Assembly: GCA_029212925.1 (NCBI GenBank)
Contig: JARGOB010000006.1
Coordinates: forward strand, 124,001-188,000
From: Coxiellaceae bacterium
GTDB lineage: Bacteria > Pseudomonadota > Gammaproteobacteria > Coxiellales > Coxiellaceae
Length of the DNA: 64,000 nucleotides
Reading direction: 5' to 3'
Part shown: piece after piece, positions 8,173 to 17,129 of the stretch
Layout of the letters: every line of letters starts with the position of its first letter
How positions within the stretch are numbered: position 1 is the first letter of the stretch
The notes under the pieces: model-generated
Databases searched by the model: none
What the model saw: only the letters and a program-made list of their open reading frames with translations
Told to the model about the DNA's origin: nothing
Position numbers and translations under genes: made by a program

Positions 8173-8269
8173 GTTAAATATATTTAACTAAAATTAGATC
8201 TCTCTATCAAATAGTAAACTTTATTTTACTATTTTATTGAAAATCATCAAAAAGTAAACTATATTTAAC
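8173..8269. promoter_or_regulatory. Palindromic operator cluster upstream of hipA-hipB
   Basis: Three palindromes lie within 100 bp. GTTAAATATATTTAAC (8173-8188) is a perfect 16-bp dyad. AAATAGTAAA and TTTACTATTT (8209-8218 and 8225-8234) are perfect 10-bp arms with a 6-bp spacer. GTAAACTATATTTAAC (8254-8269) is an imperfect variant of the first. They immediately precede a HipA gene and are probably autoregulatory binding sites for the HipB encoded after it. This is inferred from position. Confidence 0.6.
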
Positions 8270-8295
8270 CAAATAATACGAATTTGGAGTAGGCT

Positions 8296-9495
8296 ATGGC
8301 AAAGCTTTTATGGGGCAAGGTATTTTACCAAGATCAGTTTGCAGGTATTTTGCAGCAAGAGCCGGGTGACATCTACGCATTTGAATATGACTCAAGTTAT
8401 CTGGAAGCTCAACATCCAGCTATTTCACACAGTTTTCCGTTATCACAACCACGGCATGTATGCATGAATGGTCTGCACCCTTTTTTTGATAACTTAGTGG
8501 CAGAAGGCTGGTTGGCGCAAGCGCAAACTCGTGTGTTGGGTGAGCGTCAGGTTTCTCGTTTTGAATTATTATTGGCGTTTGGGTATGATTGCGCTGGTGC
8601 GGTATCAGTTTTGGACCCAGAGCCTGCAGGACTATCTGAACTTTTGCTCGATACAGCTAATGCAAAAGAAATGGCTTTGTTGACCAGTCGGGCGTCTTTG
8701 TCAGGTGTGCAACCTAAGCTGGCGGTGGTAGAACGAAAGGGTCACTATTACCCGGTTACACAAGAGGAGTTAAGTACGCATATTGCTAAATTCCCCTCAA
8801 GAGACCACTCAGATTTAACAGTAAATGAATACTTAACAACTCAGGCTTTTAAAGCACTTTTACCTGAGGACCAGGTGGTTAATTTAAGCTTAGCTGCTGT
8901 GGAATCAATCTCTGGTTCTGCACTCATTATTGAGCGTTTTGATAGAACTCCAGAGGGTCAACGCGTTCACTTTGAAGAGTTTAATCAGTTATTACAAAAG
9001 CCATCTACTGCTAAGTATCAGGGTGCATATGAAGATATGGCGCATTTTTTAAAAAACACATCAGGCTGTTTGCCCACAGAAAGTTATCGTCTGTTTGCGC
9101 GTATTGCAACCGGTTTACTTCTAGGGAACACTGACATGCATTTTAAAAACTTTGCTATGTTCCACACGGATAGTGGCTTGCGCTTAACACCTTCATATGA
9201 TCAAGTTGCTGCTGCGGTGTACCCCTATAAAACTATTGCGCTGGCATTGGGGCAAGCAAAAGATGTGGTTTTAGCTAAGCTCAAAGCAAAAGCGTTAGTT
9301 CGATTGGCTGAAGCATTTGGGCTGTCGGGCCTAGCGCATAAAATGTTACTCGATCAGTTAGAAGCCAATTTGCCCAAGGCTACTGCGGTGATTCAAAATA
9401 ACAAGTGTGGGCATGACAAACTTAAAAGTCACATAATTCAATTGATGGAGGAAAGATGGAGAGGAGCATTCAGCTTAATTGGCAAGCACTTGTAA
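8296..9495 (+). CDS. hipA: HipA-like serine/threonine kinase toxin
   Basis: A 399-aa HipA-family protein. Such kinases phosphorylate targets such as glutamyl-tRNA synthetase and cause growth arrest. It has an N-terminal subdomain, the SLSGVQPK motif (about 134-141), ERFDR (213-217), the catalytic/metal loop GNTDMHFKN (277-285, with D280 and N285), and TPSYDQ. A GGAG ribosome site precedes the ATG. It overlaps the downstream HTH gene by 40 bp. The order toxin-then-antitoxin is the reverse of the usual hipB-hipA. A second, unrelated-looking hipBA pair occurs at 26.7-28.2 kb. Confidence 0.88.
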   Translation: MAKLLWGKVFYQDQFAGILQQEPGDIYAFEYDSSYLEAQHPAISHSFPLSQPRHVCMNGLHPFFDNLVAEGWLAQAQTRVLGERQVSRFELLLAFGYDCAGAVSVLDPEPAGLSELLLDTANAKEMALLTSRASLSGVQPKLAVVERKGHYYPVTQEELSTHIAKFPSRDHSDLTVNEYLTTQAFKALLPEDQVVNLSLAAVESISGSALIIERFDRTPEGQRVHFEEFNQLLQKPSTAKYQGAYEDMAHFLKNTSGCLPTESYRLFARIATGLLLGNTDMHFKNFAMFHTDSGLRLTPSYDQVAAAVYPYKTIALALGQAKDVVLAKLKAKALVRLAEAFGLSGLAHKMLLDQLEANLPKATAVIQNNKCGHDKLKSHIIQLMEERWRGAFSLIGKHL

Positions 9496-9665
9496 GCGAA
9501 GCGGTTGCTAGGCGTAAGGCGCAAGGGTTTTCCCAAGAAAAACTTGCGGTGTTAGCCGGGGTTAGCAAGCCTACCTTGAATGCGTTTGAGCAAGGCAAAC
9601 ATAGTATTACCTTGGCGCGCGCATTGAAAATTCTTACGGTTTTAGGGCTTGTGCAATCAATATGA
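9456..9665 (+). CDS. hipB: HipB-like XRE antitoxin
   Basis: A 69-aa helix-turn-helix protein (FSQEKLAVLAGVSKPTLNAF) of the XRE/Cro class. It overlaps the 3' end of hipA by 40 bp and is preceded by a GAGGAAAG ribosome site, which implies translational coupling. It probably neutralises the HipA kinase and represses the operon through the palindromes upstream of hipA. It is shorter than E. coli HipB (88 aa). Confidence 0.85.
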   Translation: MERSIQLNWQALVSEAVARRKAQGFSQEKLAVLAGVSKPTLNAFEQGKHSITLARALKILTVLGLVQSI

Positions 9666-9677
9666 TTTGATTGCAAT

Positions 9678-11006
9678 TTAAGGCAAATAACTCAACCAAC
9701 AGCTGCTCTGCATTTTTATTAAAAAGTGCTTATACTGCTTTCGCTCTTGTACTGTTAGTGCTGATTTTTTCCCCAACATGAAATCAGCAAACCTAACCGC
9801 ACTAAAGTGAGTCGGTTTTGAATGCGTAAAATCTGCGGCTTGTCGCTCAGCGTCAGTTTTAACGGTTTGCTCATACCAGCGCCTAGCATCGCTTAGCGAG
9901 CGCTTAGTCCCTTTGCCGCTTGCATACATATTAGCCAGATCAAATGTGATACAAGCATCAGCATGTTTGCCGGTAAAATCTTCACTTTGTGTCAATGCGA
10001 GTAACTGTCGAAATGCTTCTTGTTGATTTTTAATGGTGGGTTTATCCATCCTTAAATGATAAATCAAATTATACTTGGCTCGGATACTACCAGCAGCTGC
10101 CGCCTTTTTATAAAGCGCCAATGCTTTACTGAAATCGGTCTGAGTACCCCCACCCAAATCATACATCACAGCCAGGGGGTTGTAGCTGTCCACTGATCCC
10201 AACTGGTATGCCCGATGCATATAGTAAAAAGCCAGCTGGGGGCTCCTTCTTAAGTGTGGATACCTGTGCACACCCAAATGAACTGCTCCATCTAAATAAG
10301 AGTAACCTAAATCATAATTGGAATGTGCAATTAAGTCATTAGCGTGTTGATAATAGTAACTTTTGGTTTTGCTGGCTTTTCTGTCAAAAAAAAGCCTATT
10401 AGGAGGGGTTAATGGTTTCAGTTCGGCATTTTCTGTGAGACGTTTTAACGCCTGCTGAGTAGTTTTAATGTCATAAGTTAATTCGCTATTCACCCTTACT
10501 ATTAACGTTGTGCGGTATTCTGGCGCTATCTTGCAATGAGCCAGTCGCGTTAGTGCCTGCTGCTTCAATTGACGTTGCCTGGTATCGCTCAATACATTCG
10601 CTTCGCTGCCAACCTCAATAACGTCGATCAAATTGAGCACATCACTGCCAGGTGTATACTTATCTCGTAGCTCATAGTAATACAATGCTTTTTTTACGCT
10701 AGGCTTAACGCCAAGTTCACTGGCCAGTTGTGGATCTTCATAGAGTGTTGCTAAGAGCTCTAGCGCATGTAGGTTGTGATTCTGTGCGGCAGATTGTATC
10801 GCTTTAATCGTCATAGCATTGTTTCCACGAGCATAGGCTACGTAAGAAATGCCCATCCAATATTTTCCTGCCATCCAGTTTTTCACACTGACTGCTTTAG
10901 CTGGTTCACAACTTGTTTGCGCTTGTAATTGTAGGGCTAGACAAAATAAAAGGGCTAATACAAGAAGTTGGAAAATACACTTTATATATCCGCGCTTAAT
11001 CACCAT
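9678..11006 (-). CDS. Secreted Sel1/TPR-repeat protein
   Basis: A 442-aa protein with a signal peptide (FQLLVLALLFCLALQLQAQ). Sel1-like repeats are recognisable as LAFYYMHRAYQLGSVDSYNP, ALALYKKAAAAGSIRAKYNL and SLSDARRWYEQTV, i.e. A-x-x-W/Y-x-x-A-A-x-x-G units in the C-terminal half. Sel1 repeats mediate protein-protein contacts. In Legionella, secreted Sel1 proteins (EnhC, LpnE) affect host entry, but equivalence is not shown here. The start ATG follows TAAGGT. It is convergent with hipB, with a 12-bp gap. Confidence 0.75.
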   Translation of the reverse strand: MVIKRGYIKCIFQLLVLALLFCLALQLQAQTSCEPAKAVSVKNWMAGKYWMGISYVAYARGNNAMTIKAIQSAAQNHNLHALELLATLYEDPQLASELGVKPSVKKALYYYELRDKYTPGSDVLNLIDVIEVGSEANVLSDTRQRQLKQQALTRLAHCKIAPEYRTTLIVRVNSELTYDIKTTQQALKRLTENAELKPLTPPNRLFFDRKASKTKSYYYQHANDLIAHSNYDLGYSYLDGAVHLGVHRYPHLRRSPQLAFYYMHRAYQLGSVDSYNPLAVMYDLGGGTQTDFSKALALYKKAAAAGSIRAKYNLIYHLRMDKPTIKNQQEAFRQLLALTQSEDFTGKHADACITFDLANMYASGKGTKRSLSDARRWYEQTVKTDAERQAADFTHSKPTHFSAVRFADFMLGKKSALTVQERKQYKHFLIKMQSSCWLSYLP

Positions 11007-11176
11007 ATTAATTTACCTTACTTATTTATATATATTATTATTTGGCCTGATTGTACGCAGCAAAGTCGTCAAAATCCATATCATTGACAGTATGAATACT
11101 CCCTTATTGATCTTGCTTGTAGCTTACAAAAAAGAATAAAGAGGCCGGTATGACAGCAATCGGCTGTGTTGCAAAA

Positions 11177-12421
11177 TTATTTTTTACAGCGCTGCGCTAG
11201 CACCAATGAAATATAGGCCAGCACTAAAATCACCATTAGTGAGATAAACGCATAGCGGTAGTCGGCGGCGTTGAATTGCACGCCGGCGTGCGGGTTGATG
11301 TGATGTCGGGTGAAGTCCATTAATTTTCCGACAAGTGGTTGCGTGACCGCACCAAAGAATGCGTCACCGGTGTTGATTAATGCGATAACGGAAGCGGCCA
11401 TGTGTAATGGATTATTGTCTTTGCCTTCTGCAAAGCCGAGCATAAAAGCACCGATACCTAAGCCAAATAAGAACAGCATAATGGCGAGTACGACAGTGTT
11501 GGTTGTTAAGTAAATCACAACGCCGAGTGTGATAAAGCATAAGATTAAGCCAAACTTCATCACGGCATAACGTCTATTGAACTTGCCAGCGATATAGCCA
11601 AATAATGGCCCACCAATGCCGAGGCCGATATAGCTAAGTGACATTAGAGCGGAGGTGTCAGTGCGCGGTAGGTGATAGGCCGATAACATAAAAGGAATGC
11701 CCCATAAGCCACCGAATACTGCCATCGGTGCAAACGCTAAACCGCTGTACGCTGTTAGGTACCAATTTTTACGGCTGTGCATCACGGCTTTGAAGTCAGC
11801 CCATGTCATGCTGTCCAAAGATTTTACGCGTTTATTTTTATGAAAGAATACGGTGCAAGCAAACACGATACAGATTAAAAAGCCGATGATGCCGATGATT
11901 AAAATCGCGGTGCGCCAGCTGTAGGTATTAATCAATAACGACAGCGGGGCTTGGCCAAATACAGCACCCAGACAAACACCGGTGGTTAATAGGCCGCCAA
12001 CCACGCCAAATTGTTCCGGTTTAAAAAACAGTGTGGCGATTTTCATGTAACCAACGGTAGCAAAGGCAGCGCCAATGCCCATTAAGATACGCGCAAAAGC
12101 AGCGGTTTCAAAAGTGTGAGCATAACTGAATAAAATGCTGCCAACAGCTGCAATAGCAGTGCAGAAAATCAATATCCACTTGGTGTTATATTTGTCGAGA
12201 ATAACGCCGGAAAAAATTTGCACAACCAAATAGGAATAGAAAAAGCACGCCGCTAATACACCCAAGCTCGTTCCATCTAAATGGAAGGTCACCAGTAATT
12301 CATGGGTAATAACTGATGGAAAAACCTGCGTCAGGTATTTATAAAACAAAAAGAAACTCGACAGTGCGAGTACGTACCACGCGTAGGCGCTGGTTTTTGC
12401 GCTATGTCTACTTTTAATCAT
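11177..12421 (-). CDS. MFS transporter (Legionellales-type, Pht-like)
   Basis: A 414-aa, 12-helix major facilitator protein. It has the segments FFLFYKYLTQVFPSVI, a motif-A-like GVILDKYNTK between helices 2 and 3, and GLGIGGPLFGYIAGKFNRR at the middle repeat. The FYKYxxQVxPS type N-terminus is familiar from nutrient transporters of Legionella and Coxiella (the family that includes the phagosomal transporters). That is a recollection of family style, not a substrate prediction. The ATG at 12421 is preferred over the TTG at 12424. Confidence 0.82.
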   Translation of the reverse strand: MIKSRHSAKTSAYAWYVLALSSFFLFYKYLTQVFPSVITHELLVTFHLDGTSLGVLAACFFYSYLVVQIFSGVILDKYNTKWILIFCTAIAAVGSILFSYAHTFETAAFARILMGIGAAFATVGYMKIATLFFKPEQFGVVGGLLTTGVCLGAVFGQAPLSLLINTYSWRTAILIIGIIGFLICIVFACTVFFHKNKRVKSLDSMTWADFKAVMHSRKNWYLTAYSGLAFAPMAVFGGLWGIPFMLSAYHLPRTDTSALMSLSYIGLGIGGPLFGYIAGKFNRRYAVMKFGLILCFITLGVVIYLTTNTVVLAIMLFLFGLGIGAFMLGFAEGKDNNPLHMAASVIALINTGDAFFGAVTQPLVGKLMDFTRHHINPHAGVQFNAADYRYAFISLMVILVLAYISLVLAQRCKK

Positions 12422-12638
12422 CAAATGATTGTAGAGGAGATTGTGATCAATGTCACTAGGTCCGTGTGCGTTGATTGTTAACGGATATAATGCGTATTAG
12501 GGGGTGGTAACGTTAAGTCCTTACTCTAAATGTACAAAATAATATCACTGCAGTTGATGAATGGTAATAAGAAATTACTGTTTCTTTAATCGCTGTTTGT
12601 CATGTATTCTCAGGCCATATAAAAATTGAGGATATGTG

Positions 12639-14726
12639 ATGACGATTATGAATAAGTTGACAGTAGAACAAGTACTCACTGAAATTGACGATAGAAAATC
12701 TTGGCCATCTGATCCCAACCTTGCTTATCACCATTTTATTGCGCGCAGTTTGGGTTCACAGAACGTTGCACGTATTCTTGCTTGTTTAGGCTTCTCACAA
12801 GATCATCCAGTGCAACAGACGTTTGAACAAACTAAAGGTGAAGAAACTAAATCACAATATCAATTAGACAAGGCGGCAATAACGGCTATTGTCTATTTTG
12901 CGATAAGCAATGACGCTAATCATGTGCTGCAATTGTTAGCTGATAAGCTTAAGCATCTGGATTTGGAATCAGATCAACAACAATGGTTGAGGGTTACCGC
13001 TAGTCATGCTTTGCATTTATATATATCGCAAATCAGTGAGTTAGCAGCGGATCGCTTGCCTGATACTGATGACATAGTCTCGGTTGTTAAACAACTGTTT
13101 TATCTCAAAGCTGATGCTAATTATATTGTACAGAAATCCGATTCAAGTATATCGCCTCTAGAATTGGCGCTTGAAATTGATAGTGGTGATTTAAGGCAGC
13201 AGCTGTGTGAATTGCTTTTAGATCATGGGGCCGAAAGTACAGCAACACTGAATTTTCTGAAAGAATTAAATAAAAGAAGTCGTACTGAGCAGCGTTCAGC
13301 AAAGATAGCTTTTTTACAAGACTACCAATCTGAATCTAGTATGGAAACCGGTGAGTCAAAACAATCGGACAGATTATGCGAGCAATGCATAAATGTCAGT
13401 GACGATGTGGCAACGATGCTAGTTCAGCTGAATCAACATATCAATTTTGATGTACTCGAGGCATTGGCAGAGCTCGAAGGGTTAACAGCCCAACATATAT
13501 TAAGCTTGGCCGAATCAGAATGTCGACCTGATGTTGTCGCTGAGTTAGCGCCGTTACTTGAACTGTTGACACCTTATACGCCGCAAATATATGCGGCGAA
13601 AAGCTGTATAGACGTCAAGCTTGAGCAGATGAACAAGCTAGGTATGTCGCTTGAATCGATGGTGGGGTATATTGTCTATCAACAAGACCATAAAGCGCTG
13701 AGTGCTTTATACAGGCTTTATAAAGATTCTGTTACGGATCAACAGCGAATGACGCAGGCATACCGTGATGCGGTGATTGCTGTTGAATTGGATAAACACG
13801 CTTGCATGCTCAGTCGTATGCCGTTGGTCGCGCTATCCACTGAACTACCCTGTAATAATTTACAATCATTTACACAAGCCATTATGGACATGGGTCCGGA
13901 GCACTTAACTAACCTTCAAAAATCAGTTCTCACTACGTTAATAGGTAAAGCGGGGTTGGGCCCTTCGGTAGAAAGGTTTGCAATGAAAGAGCGGGCTAAT
14001 GATGTGTTTAGACAGGAACACCTGCGAAGAAATATTATAAGCGGTTTAGATGAGGCAGATCAATGCCGTCTGAGTCTATGCAGCACTGTTTTTTTAAACC
14101 ATGCGGCTACTGGTAAATTAATGGCTAAACGCATTGAAAATTATAATCGTGACATAAAAGAGTTAGAGAAATTGAGTTCAGACCTGCATAAAGCACAGCT
14201 GTTTTATAACCTTAATGCTCTAATGGGGTCTGTTTTAGCTTTAATTTCTTTCCCTATGTTATTGTGGGAAGGAATGTCTCAACTGCCTTCAGGGATAAAT
14301 GCAAGAGTAAAAAATGTGCCTGCTGTGTTGTTTGGATTACTGGGTGCGGTAACGCTTCCTATTTTTTCAGCGGCTGTCTTGCCGCTATTGGTTAACAAAA
14401 TATTTGAACGTTGTAGTGTCTTATCAAACAGCGCAGCCGATTATAATAGATTGCAACCAAAATATAATTTTTCAATGGTGAATTTTCCATTAAGATTTCG
14501 TGTATTTCAAACATTCTGCTGCGATAGGTCTAGAGAAGCTATTAAAGCAGTTGATGACACGTTGGCTGAGAAAAAATCATTGCGTAACGCTTGTCTGAAT
14601 AAAACAACCGCCATTACTATTGAGGATAATTCAACAGCAAGCACAGCCGCTATTGAGAGTAAGGGTGATGGTGAATATAAAGCTGTTGATATGCACACAC
14701 CGTTATTAAGCGTTAATCGTGTGTAG
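12639..14726 (+). CDS. Large orphan protein with C-terminal transmembrane hairpin
   Basis: 695 aa, not recognised. The long N-terminal part is alpha-helical and acidic, with one ankyrin-like helix pair (SPLELALEIDSGD, then LCELLLDHGAES, about residues 170-198). Near the C-terminus two hydrophobic helices (YNLNALMGSVLALISFPMLL and VLFGLLGAVTLPIFSAAVLP) flank a short loop, followed by a basic cytosolic tail. There is no signal peptide. The ATG at 12639 follows TTGAGGA. The architecture resembles translocated effectors that insert into host membranes, but this is speculation. Its last codons (PLLSVNRV) are duplicated at 16263 (see repeat). Confidence 0.75.
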   Translation: MTIMNKLTVEQVLTEIDDRKSWPSDPNLAYHHFIARSLGSQNVARILACLGFSQDHPVQQTFEQTKGEETKSQYQLDKAAITAIVYFAISNDANHVLQLLADKLKHLDLESDQQQWLRVTASHALHLYISQISELAADRLPDTDDIVSVVKQLFYLKADANYIVQKSDSSISPLELALEIDSGDLRQQLCELLLDHGAESTATLNFLKELNKRSRTEQRSAKIAFLQDYQSESSMETGESKQSDRLCEQCINVSDDVATMLVQLNQHINFDVLEALAELEGLTAQHILSLAESECRPDVVAELAPLLELLTPYTPQIYAAKSCIDVKLEQMNKLGMSLESMVGYIVYQQDHKALSALYRLYKDSVTDQQRMTQAYRDAVIAVELDKHACMLSRMPLVALSTELPCNNLQSFTQAIMDMGPEHLTNLQKSVLTTLIGKAGLGPSVERFAMKERANDVFRQEHLRRNIISGLDEADQCRLSLCSTVFLNHAATGKLMAKRIENYNRDIKELEKLSSDLHKAQLFYNLNALMGSVLALISFPMLLWEGMSQLPSGINARVKNVPAVLFGLLGAVTLPIFSAAVLPLLVNKIFERCSVLSNSAADYNRLQPKYNFSMVNFPLRFRVFQTFCCDRSREAIKAVDDTLAEKKSLRNACLNKTTAITIEDNSTASTAAIESKGDGEYKAVDMHTPLLSVNRV

Positions 14727-14787
14727 TTATTTATTTTGCTTGGAGCGTAGTTGATCTAGCTTTTCGCCTTTTCAGTGGAAAGCATTG
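14701..14787. repeat. Junction duplication, left copy
   Basis: This 87-bp stretch, from CGTTATTAAGCG to TTCAGTGGAAAGCATTG, aligns throughout with 16263-16349 at roughly 70-75% identity. It holds the true 3' end of the 695-aa gene plus a decayed copy of the 3' end of def. The two copies flank the DUF4143 ATPase gene. Confidence 0.75.
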
Positions 14788-14859
14788 TAAAATAATGCCA
14801 CTGTGGTTAATAGATGGCGATGATTTTGGTAACCTATTGATTTATCTATAAACTAGCCA

Positions 14860-14920
14860 TTGAAGTATAATTTTAGCCGGGTTATAATGTTGGTTGCAGT
14901 TATTTTAGCCGGGATAAAAT
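14860..14920 (+). promoter_or_regulatory. Promoter and duplicated operator of the DUF4143 ATPase gene
   Basis: TTGAAG (14860-14865) and TATAAT (14883-14888) with a 17-bp spacer form a good sigma-70 promoter. Two 19-bp near-palindromes, ATTTTAGCCGGGTTATAAT (14870-14888) and ATTTTAGCCGGGATAAAAT (14902-14920), are spaced 32 bp apart. The first covers the spacer and -10, and the second reaches the start codon. The layout is that of a tightly repressed gene. Confidence 0.65.
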
Positions 14921-16208
14921 GCTAGTGAGAAACGAATCAATCCAATTGATACACCAAGCCAACCCCTGGTTGGATGACCCATCTAAGCCTATTTTTGCAC
15001 CGGATCGGCACTATATCCCACGATTACAAGAAACTTTATTACTTGATCCTGAGTGGGACAAGTTGTGCACAGTGCTTGTCGGTCCTCGTCAAGCAGGAAA
15101 ATCAACGCTGGGCATGCACTTGTGCCACCAATTAATTCACATTGAACAACGCTGGTCATCATTGCTGTATTTAAATTGTGATTTATTAGCCATCAGGCAG
15201 TGGCTTACTTCAACGTTGTTCTATCAGCAAGCACAGCAGCACTTCAAATTAGAAAAGCCCATCGTATTTATCGACGAGGTTCAGCGCTTAGAATCACCCG
15301 GGTTGTTTTTGAAATCATTCATTGATTTGCGCTTACCCATCAAGCTCGTCGTCTCTGGTTCTTCTCAGCTAGAGCTAAAGAGTAAAGTGCAAGAACACCT
15401 TACTGGCCGACAACTCGAATGTACTATTTACCCCTTAAGCTGGCAAGAAGGCGGCTTTGATTTTGATCGCTTGCTATACGGATGTTATCCTGATGTTGTT
15501 GAATCGATCAATAAAGCAATTATTTTAGAGCAGCTATATAACAACTACATTAATAAGGATATTATTGAAATCCTAAAAATCAGCAAACCGGATATGATGC
15601 AAAAGCTTATTACGCTGATAGCTCATAGCGCTGGGCAACTCGTCAACTACAATCAACTTGCTACCGATTGCAAAATCAATTTGCAAACCATACATAATTA
15701 CCTTGCCATACTCGAAGCCACCTACGTGCTCTATAAAATCACACCATTTGTTGGCAATAAACGCAAAGAAGTAGTAACAAACCCCATTTATTATTTCATT
15801 GACAATGGCTTTCGTAATCAGGCACTAAAAAATTTTCAGCCACTCGAGCAACGTACAGATATGGGTTTGTTAGTAGAAAACGCTGTGTTTCAACAACTAC
15901 TCAAATATAAAATTCAATATAAGAGAGACTACAAGATTCATTTTTGGCGCACGAGATCAGGTGCAGAAATTGATTTCGTTTTACACTATCCTGACAATAC
16001 AGTTGTTCCAATAGAAGCCAAATATCGTAATCTCTCACAACCTAAGCTCGCCCGTGCCTTTCATTCATTTATTGAGGCCTATCAACCTAAAACTGGATTT
16101 GTGATTACACAGGACTATAACGACCAACGGCAAGTCGGTGATACCATGGTTCACTTTATTGCTTTACCGCAATGGCAACGTTTGTTTGATTTGCTGGATC
16201 CTAGTTAA
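14919..16208 (+). CDS. AAA ATPase with C-terminal DUF4143 domain
   Basis: 429 aa. The N-terminal P-loop ATPase has Walker A GPRQAGKST (about 55-63) and Walker B IVFIDEVQR. The C-terminal DUF4143 domain has a winged-helix segment followed by the nuclease-like signature FWRTRSGAEIDFVL, then PIEAKYR. Such ATP-binding proteins are widespread accessory genes of unknown role and are sometimes toxin-antitoxin or mobile-element associated. The start ATG overlaps an operator and has almost no leader. The gene stands alone between duplicated flanks, which suggests insertion. Confidence 0.88.
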   Translation: MLVRNESIQLIHQANPWLDDPSKPIFAPDRHYIPRLQETLLLDPEWDKLCTVLVGPRQAGKSTLGMHLCHQLIHIEQRWSSLLYLNCDLLAIRQWLTSTLFYQQAQQHFKLEKPIVFIDEVQRLESPGLFLKSFIDLRLPIKLVVSGSSQLELKSKVQEHLTGRQLECTIYPLSWQEGGFDFDRLLYGCYPDVVESINKAIILEQLYNNYINKDIIEILKISKPDMMQKLITLIAHSAGQLVNYNQLATDCKINLQTIHNYLAILEATYVLYKITPFVGNKRKEVVTNPIYYFIDNGFRNQALKNFQPLEQRTDMGLLVENAVFQQLLKYKIQYKRDYKIHFWRTRSGAEIDFVLHYPDNTVVPIEAKYRNLSQPKLARAFHSFIEAYQPKTGFVITQDYNDQRQVGDTMVHFIALPQWQRLFDLLDPS

Positions 16209-16262
16209 ACTTGTAAATTTGAGAATAACTCAATTAACAATCAGGTAGTTACTTTTCTTTGC

Positions 16263-16349
16263 CGCTATTAAGCGTCTATCGTGTTTAATCATTTGTTTTG
16301 TTTTGCACGCAATTGGTCGAGCTGGTGCGATTTTTCAGTCGACAGCATT
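16263..16349. repeat. Junction duplication, right copy
   Basis: The counterpart of 14701-14787. It contains the real 3' end of def together with a relic of the 695-aa gene's end: CCGCTATTAAGCGTC continues to TATCGTGTTTAA and reads PLLSVYRV-stop, against PLLSVNRV-stop in the intact gene. Confidence 0.75.
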
Positions 16350-16954
16350 GCTCGGCGATGGGCATGCATGTCTTCTGGTGTGCCTTGTAAGCAATCACCG
16401 GTGAGGCGATCGGTAATCAAAATGCCTTGCAGGTGATCGCTTTCATGCTGCAATACCCGTGCTAAAAAACCTTCAGCGATAAATGAGACTGCTTCGCCAT
16501 CAATGTCTTGCGCCTTAAATTCAATCGCATGGTAGCGAGGTACCCAACCGGCAGTATCACGCACTGAAAAGCACGCTTCGATATCTTGTTCGGTAGCGGT
16601 GCCTTCGACTGCGGTGTAACTGGGATTAAAAAATACGGTGAGTGGAAAGGCTTCGCCGTGTTCACGTAATGCGGCTTGTTGTGGCGTAATTTCAATCAGA
16701 AAAAATTGTTGACTGATACCGATTTGCGGTGCAGCTAAGCCAACTCCGTTAGTTTGTTCGTGCTCACTTAAAAGCGATTTAACTTGTTCACGTACTTTTT
16801 TACTTAAAGGAAATGAAATATCATTTGCCACAGCAGTAAGCACCGTTTGGTGTTGTTGGTTTTCAATCTGATGTATTTTTTTAGTCATAAACGTCGTTAA
16901 CATACCTGATTCAGTGCTTTTGTCAATGGACAGCATAGTAACGCTTTGATACAT
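16289..16954 (-). CDS. def: Peptide deformylase
   Basis: A metalloenzyme that removes the formyl group from nascent peptides. All three motifs are seen: GVGLAAPQIG (motif 1), EACFSV (motif 2, against the usual EGCLSV, metal Cys kept) and QHESDHLQG (motif 3, HExxH metal ligands). The frame gives 221 aa, about 30-40 residues longer than usual. The true start may be one of the internal ATGs (16936, 16903 or 16888), none with a strong ribosome site. The variant motif 2 suggests a secondary deformylase rather than the def-fmt operon copy. Confidence 0.9.
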   Translation of the reverse strand: MYQSVTMLSIDKSTESGMLTTFMTKKIHQIENQQHQTVLTAVANDISFPLSKKVREQVKSLLSEHEQTNGVGLAAPQIGISQQFFLIEITPQQAALREHGEAFPLTVFFNPSYTAVEGTATEQDIEACFSVRDTAGWVPRYHAIEFKAQDIDGEAVSFIAEGFLARVLQHESDHLQGILITDRLTGDCLQGTPEDMHAHRRAMLSTEKSHQLDQLRAKQNK

Positions 16955-17043
16955 TTGTTTGGGGCATTAATTACAACGTTTTAAAATATTTAGATACCGT
17001 CTCAAGGCCGGTATGACAAGGTGCGGAACCCGGACTTGGCAAT

Positions 17044-17070
17044 GTCATCCCGGACTTGAGTCGGGATCCA
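17044..17070. repeat. Dispersed repeat family A, copy 3 (single unit)
   Basis: GTCATCCCGGACTTGAG is followed by TCGGGATCCA, a single hairpin-forming unit of the family that is in tandem at 504 and 7863. The upstream CCCGGACTTGGCAATG looks like a further degraded unit. Confidence 0.7.
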
Positions 17071-17129
17071 AAAAAATATAAAAACGTGTGATTGTACTAA
17101 GAGGGATATGGCTATGTGGGAGAGCTAGA

